Source of the DNA: Skeletonema tropicum
Lineage: Eukaryota > Bacillariophyta > Thalassiosirophyceae > Thalassiosirales > Thalassiosiraceae
Assembly (NCBI GenBank): GCA_037178625.1
Contig: CM074142.1
Coordinates: forward strand, 1,116,001 to 1,180,000
Length of the DNA: 64,000 nucleotides
Direction of reading: 5' to 3'
Shown: one piece after another, positions 59,771-64,000 of the stretch
Position numbering within the stretch: the stretch's first letter is position 1
Layout: each line of letters starts with the position of its first letter
Translations under genes and position numbers: made by a program
Notes under the pieces: generated by a model
Databases searched by the model: none
Told to the model about the DNA's origin: nothing
The model's input: the letters and a program-made list of their open reading frames with translations, nothing else

Positions 59771-61673
59771 ATGGGAAAGCTACCGCCGCAGTTGTCTCCT
59801 CGACCAGGGTGTAGCGATGAATCTGCTCCCATTTGTGACAGCAAATGCTGCTCAACAACGACGTCAGCTAGCAGCAAAAAGGACAAGATACGCAGCCACA
59901 AAAAAGATCTTGCCGCTACCACACCATTTCCACCCGAAGAGGATGAGGCGGAGATCAAGGATCTACTACTAATTGGTGCCGGTTGTCACGGTCATGCAAT
60001 AATGCTTCGACTACTAGAGCCGGACCCCGACTTTCTATCAGATAAAGAGCGGCATATTCGAGGGGAAAGTACCGATAGATTGCGGCCAATCAAAGATGTT
60101 ACCCAACACATTAAGAATCTTTCACGTGGTAAACGTGCGACTCTTCGGAGCAAACGCAAAAACAAGTCCAAAAAGAACAACCAAGACGCCGCAAGTACAT
60201 CACCTACTGATCCGCCACCTCAGTTAAAGCTCAAAGAGGTACAAAAGTCAGTTCTCGTTGTTGATACAAATGGTGGTGGTTGGATGCAAGCTTGGAAGGA
60301 CAACTTTGAATCTCTGCAAATACCAAAGCTGCGATCTCTAATGAACGCTCATACAGACCCCTACGACCATCGATCGCTTGAGTACTATGCCGAAGCAAAG
60401 GGGCGTGGAGATGAACTTGTCACTCTTACTAGTCTCCAGAAAGAAAAGAATTTCAAAGGGCCATATCAGGTAATGTGATCTTCATTGACATCGTTGTACT
60501 CATTGTATGTTAGACGTGATCTCTCAACCTTTTTCTACTTCTACTTAGGTGCCAAGCACTTCAATTTTCAACAGTTTCCATGATTTACTATCCAAGGCAT
60601 ATGGCATCGACGACATGGTCCATACTGGCACTGTCCTATCAATCAATCCAACCCAAGAGGATGACAAAATCGATGAGCCAATATTCGAGGTACAAATTGC
60701 GTTTGGCAAACAAAACTCTACTGTGAGAACTGTGAAGACGAGACGAATTGTATGTTCCATGGGTCCCATTTTTCGAGCATCAGAGCCTCGGTGGCTGCAG
60801 GGCCTTGCTCCTGAAGCTTGTGAGCGTGTGTTGCATGCTCATCAGATTTGTCCCTATCTCAAGCGAAGGAGTGAAAGCAACAACAATACGAATGATATAT
60901 CTAAGAAGATACTGATTGTAGGTGGAGGGCTGACTTCCGCACAGCTCGCTTTACTAGCCACAGAATCGAATTGGTGCTCAGAAGTCACATTCATTCAGCG
61001 GTCAAAGATGAATCCAAGACATTTTGATATCGGAAACGAATGGATGGGACCAAAGCGCGGCAAACTTCTCGAAGATTTCTGGTGCATGGATGTAAATGAG
61101 CGTGTGAAGAAACTCAAAGAGACTCGAGGAGGTGGTACCATTCCTCCAGAGTATATACTCGAGCTGGCGGCAAAGCAGGGCAAGAAATTGGAAGTGAAGG
61201 AGGAAGTTGAAGTGACAGACGTGCATTGGATGGATGGCCGCCTCCACGTCTTTTTGGATGACGGATCGGAGCCAGAATTTTATGATATGATTTGGCTAGC
61301 CACTGGTGCTCAAAACCATATTGACCACTATTCAGCGCTATCTCATCTTCGCGAGGTGTTACCTGTAGATGTAGTCAATGGATTTCCTGTGTTGAACAAG
61401 GATTTGTCATGGCGTGCACCAATGATAGAAGAGGGAGAAGAAGTACTAGGAAATGATGAACCAACTTGGAAGCAACTAGCACGCAAAAGGATTTGGTTCA
61501 CAGGCGCATTGGCAGCATTACAACTTGGTCCAGATGCGCTTAATCTTGTCGGAGCTAGACATGGGTCGGTACGTATTGCAAGAGCAATCAGGCAAGATAT
61601 TGCTCAGGCCAAGGCAGCTGCTACTCTGAAAGAGGAAGATGATGAACATGATTGTGGTTGTTTCCATTGTTGA
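59771..61673 (+). CDS. FAD/NAD(P)-binding oxidoreductase (flavin-monooxygenase-like)
   Basis: Exons are 59771-60469 and 60549-61673 (607 aa). The intron (GTAATG..TTAG) joins 'KGPYQ/VPSTSIF' in phase. An N-terminal Rossmann motif 'LLLIGAGCHGHAI' (~67-75) suits FAD binding. A second dinucleotide motif, 'ILIVGGGLTSAQLALLA' (~355-371), suits NAD(P)H, and 'MIWLATGAQNH' resembles the ATG motif of two-dinucleotide-fold flavoproteins. The layout recalls N-hydroxylating and other flavin monooxygenases; the substrate is unknown. Both ends are Cys-rich (CDSKCC near the start, 'HDCGCFHC' at the end), which is unusual and could bind metal. A ~40-residue basic insert lies after the first motif. Confidence 0.85.
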
Positions 61674-61926
61674 GGATTGAATCGAAAAGTATTAACAGAT
61701 TTTTGCACCAAATGTAGCGTAGCAGTGAACACACGAACGAATGGAAAGAGACACGAAAGAGACAGAAGTTCAAGTTGACAAAAGTAATCTATTTATTTAC
61801 CCTTGACCAACCCTATCCACAACTAGCTTGACAAAACTTGGTCTACTTGTGGATTAAGTCAAAGGAGCAGTAACAACCGCTGAAACTCTATGTGTTTGTA
61901 TGGCTACATGTCCGTGGAGGCAATCA

Positions 61927-63777
61927 TTACAAGTGTACTTTCTGGTCAAGAAATTCGACACTTTCGAGACAATATCCACTTTGATGACACTGTCCACCAC
62001 AACATTCCGCATTCTCCGTGCAATCTCCTCCTTCCTCAGTGCAGGTCCATACTTGTTCACTGTCGTATGAGCATCCTGTGCCCTTCACGCACTTATTCTC
62101 TACTTCTTCCTTCGTACAGAGTCGGCCATCTGCATCATTGCACAATCTGAACGCATCCCAAAATGAGAGTGAATGACATTTGCCATCGATTTCAGAGCGT
62201 CCCTTAATCCATTCATCGGAAGTCGCCACACTTACTCGACCATCCTGAACCGTTGAATTCCTGCTCCTTGCAGCATCTGACTTCATGTACTTCAGCTTTG
62301 TGTACCTTCTTTGAATCTCCTTCTGGACACGATCTCAGTCCTCCTGGTCCGTTGACACCTCCAGCACATACCACAAATCGCAAATCCGTGGTGGAATCAC
62401 CAGCTGGTGTTGGATTTGGTGTGACAGGTGCCTTTGTTGGAATTTTGGAAGGTGGAGGTGTTGGATTCTTGGAGGGTGGACTTGTTGACTTCACTGGGGA
62501 CGATGTTGGATTCTTGGAGGGCGGCGCAGTAGGCAAGGGCGTAGTTTGCTGAACAGGGGGGTTGGAAGGCAACGCCGTGGGCTATGGTAATAGAAGAGAA
62601 GGCTAGGTGTTCAGTACAAACAGGATCATTTGTTGATAGAAACATATTATGTAAATCGAGGCATGGATAAGAGAATACTCACATTCTTTGTAGGACTCTT
62701 GGTTGAGCTTGCCGTTGGCGGTGGAGTGCTGCCGCAGACACCATAGGGAGAAATCAGAGTACCAGGACATGCGCCTGATGGAAGATCGATGATATTATCT
62801 ATCACTTCTGTGGAGATGCAAGAAGTATCAACTTTTGGCACTGCATTTGCGTTCATTTGTTGGATGAGCTCTTGATCATTTCCCTGGTGGAGAATGCCGG
62901 CACGAAAGGTAACTTTGCTATCCACATCACCATCGCCACCATCCAAAAGCTGCTGGAGAAAGGCTTCATCCCAACCGGCTAGGTAATCGGCATGAAAAAC
63001 TGTGGGTTCCATTTCATCAGAGAATCGCCACATAGCTGTAGGAGTGTTGAACCACCTGATAAAGAAGTCCAAGCGGGGCAATCTTACTGGGTGAGTTGCA
63101 GGGCATGGTGCATCTTCTGCTTCGCCTAGTCTGAAAGCCACATGACTTTTATGATCAGGCGAATCAAGGTTGACACCGTCCCAGCATTCCTGAAAGCTAA
63201 TGTTAATTTCCATTTCGGATTGACCTGCGACTGCGTGATCACTAAACACTTCTTCGCCTGGAGTGATCATCCGAAACCCCGGTGGGAATGCTTTTGTTAC
63301 TCCAGGAATCCAATTGTAATAGACAGTAGTCATCTCTGTTGAAGTAGTTGTATGTATGAGAGTGAAATCAGGATGTTAGAGTCATAGAGGGTTGATGATT
63401 TGGTAGCACACGTACACTTTTATTTCAAATGATGTGCATTCTACTTACCAGATTCCTTCAGAGTCTTCGTGCCATCCGCCGCCACTGTGTACACTGTGGG
63501 GTGCCAATAGAGACTTTGATTCTCCATGATGTTGCCTGATGACAAATTTGGATCAGACGCACGAAGATCTTCAAACGATACCTTGGGGTATATCAAAGGG
63601 GGGCCATAGAAGGTGTGGACGTGCTCGCTGAGGCAAGTTTGGGTGATGATAGGATCGGTGCGAACATGACCTACTGGAAGGAAGTCGTTGCGGAAGAAGT
63701 CGGCATAAACGCCTGAAGGAAGCTGAAACAGCAAGTGCGATCGAGAGTCTTTTCATCTGGTACATGCTTGTTATCAT
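61927..63777 (-). CDS. Secreted DUF1996-like protein with PSKxPT linker and Cys-rich C-terminus, two +1 interruptions
   Basis: Exons are 63777-63449, 63335-62683 and 62581-61927 (545 codons including the stop, after skipping two extra bases at ~63717 and ~62218). A signal peptide ('LSIALAVSAS') precedes a DUF1996-like domain: 'DFFRNDFLPVGHVRTDPI', 'EHVHTFYGPP', 'CWDGVNLDSPDHKSHVAF', 'CPATHPVRLPRLDFFIRW' and 'FHADYLAGWD'. A Pro-rich linker repeats PPSKNPT. The C-terminal part has 'VRCCKEQEF...GW', 'GRLCTKEEVENKCVKGTGC', and a compact cystine-knot-like motif C-x6-C-x5-CC-x3-C-x5-C. DUF1996 occurs in secreted fungal and stramenopile proteins of unknown function; binding of carbohydrate or wall material is inference. 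Confidence 0.82.
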
Positions 63778-64000
63778 TTTTTGTTTGTTCGACGTGAAAA
63801 TTTATGACTCTTTTCAATTTTCAACAAAGAGAAGAGGATGGAAAGTGGGATTTTACGAATAAGTCGAATGTGTAGAGTGAATCAATTGACCACACGATTG
63901 AGTTCAATGCAGCTGTTTTTCTCATCACAAGAAAAAAATGACTGTTCTTGGTCCACTCACCAACATTCGTGATATATACGTAACATACACACTTTTAAGT
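63778..64000. promoter_or_regulatory. Upstream region of the DUF1996-like gene, to window end
   Basis: Only 223 bases are visible. They are A+T-rich and non-coding, and presumably contain the promoter of the minus-strand gene that starts at 63777. Confidence 0.4.

Overview
ORGANISM. This is a nuclear fragment of a eukaryote. Genes lie singly on both strands, many have spliceosomal introns (GT..AG, one with a TACTAAC-like branch point), and there are no operons or Shine-Dalgarno sites. A stramenopile-type alpha-tubulin, a MYND/RING/Sel1 protein, a DUF1996-like secreted protein with PSKxPT linkers, and an MTFQQS gene family of a kind I associate with diatoms all suggest a diatom, probably centric. 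That assignment is inference. LAYOUT. 1-3.6 kb: a decayed 2OG-oxygenase-like/ankyrin gene running in from the left edge, then an unrecognised broken gene. 4-10.4 kb: alpha-tubulin (-) divergent from the spliceosomal DEAH helicase Prp2/DHX16 (+). 10.5-12 kb: an ankyrin-like protein (-). 12.4-14.6 kb: a DNA-transposon-like element with terminal inverted repeats, a 5-bp target-site duplication and one C2H2-finger ORF. 14.8-16 kb: a membrane RING-H2 protein. 16.5-31.6 kb: two copies each of the MTFQQS gene and a membrane-anchored alpha/beta hydrolase, enclosing a serpin, a CaMK-like kinase and a SET-domain protein. 31.8-34.5 kb: a MYND/RING/Sel1 protein and a CCHC/RRM protein. 35.2-42 kb: the second 2OG/ankyrin copy (-), a candidate mobile element, and the second CaMK copy (+). 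42.5-44.8 kb: organellar-type cysteinyl-tRNA synthetase (-). 45-52 kb: a truncated prolyl-4-hydroxylase paralogue, a cluster of MITE-like elements, a multi-pass membrane protein and an intact prolyl 4-hydroxylase. 52.4-56.8 kb: a tandem pair of BTB-domain proteins (-). 57-59.3 kb: a type II membrane protein with four 273-bp repeats and a META-like domain (-). 59.8-61.7 kb: a FAD/NAD(P)-binding oxidoreductase (+). 61.9-63.8 kb: a secreted DUF1996-like protein (-). HOW THE GENES RELATE. There is no single pathway. The dominant theme is duplication: 2OG/ankyrin, MTFQQS, hydrolase, CaMK, prolyl-4-hydroxylase and BTB genes each occur twice, several inverted relative to each other, interspersed with small inverted-repeat elements. 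A second theme is single-base lesions that break otherwise well-preserved reading frames, including alpha-tubulin and cysteinyl-tRNA synthetase. By my reading 17 are +1 and 3 are -1, and all three -1 sites are in short homopolymers. This looks more like insertion-biased consensus errors than gene death, although the first 2OG/ankyrin copy also carries a nonsense codon and a deletion.
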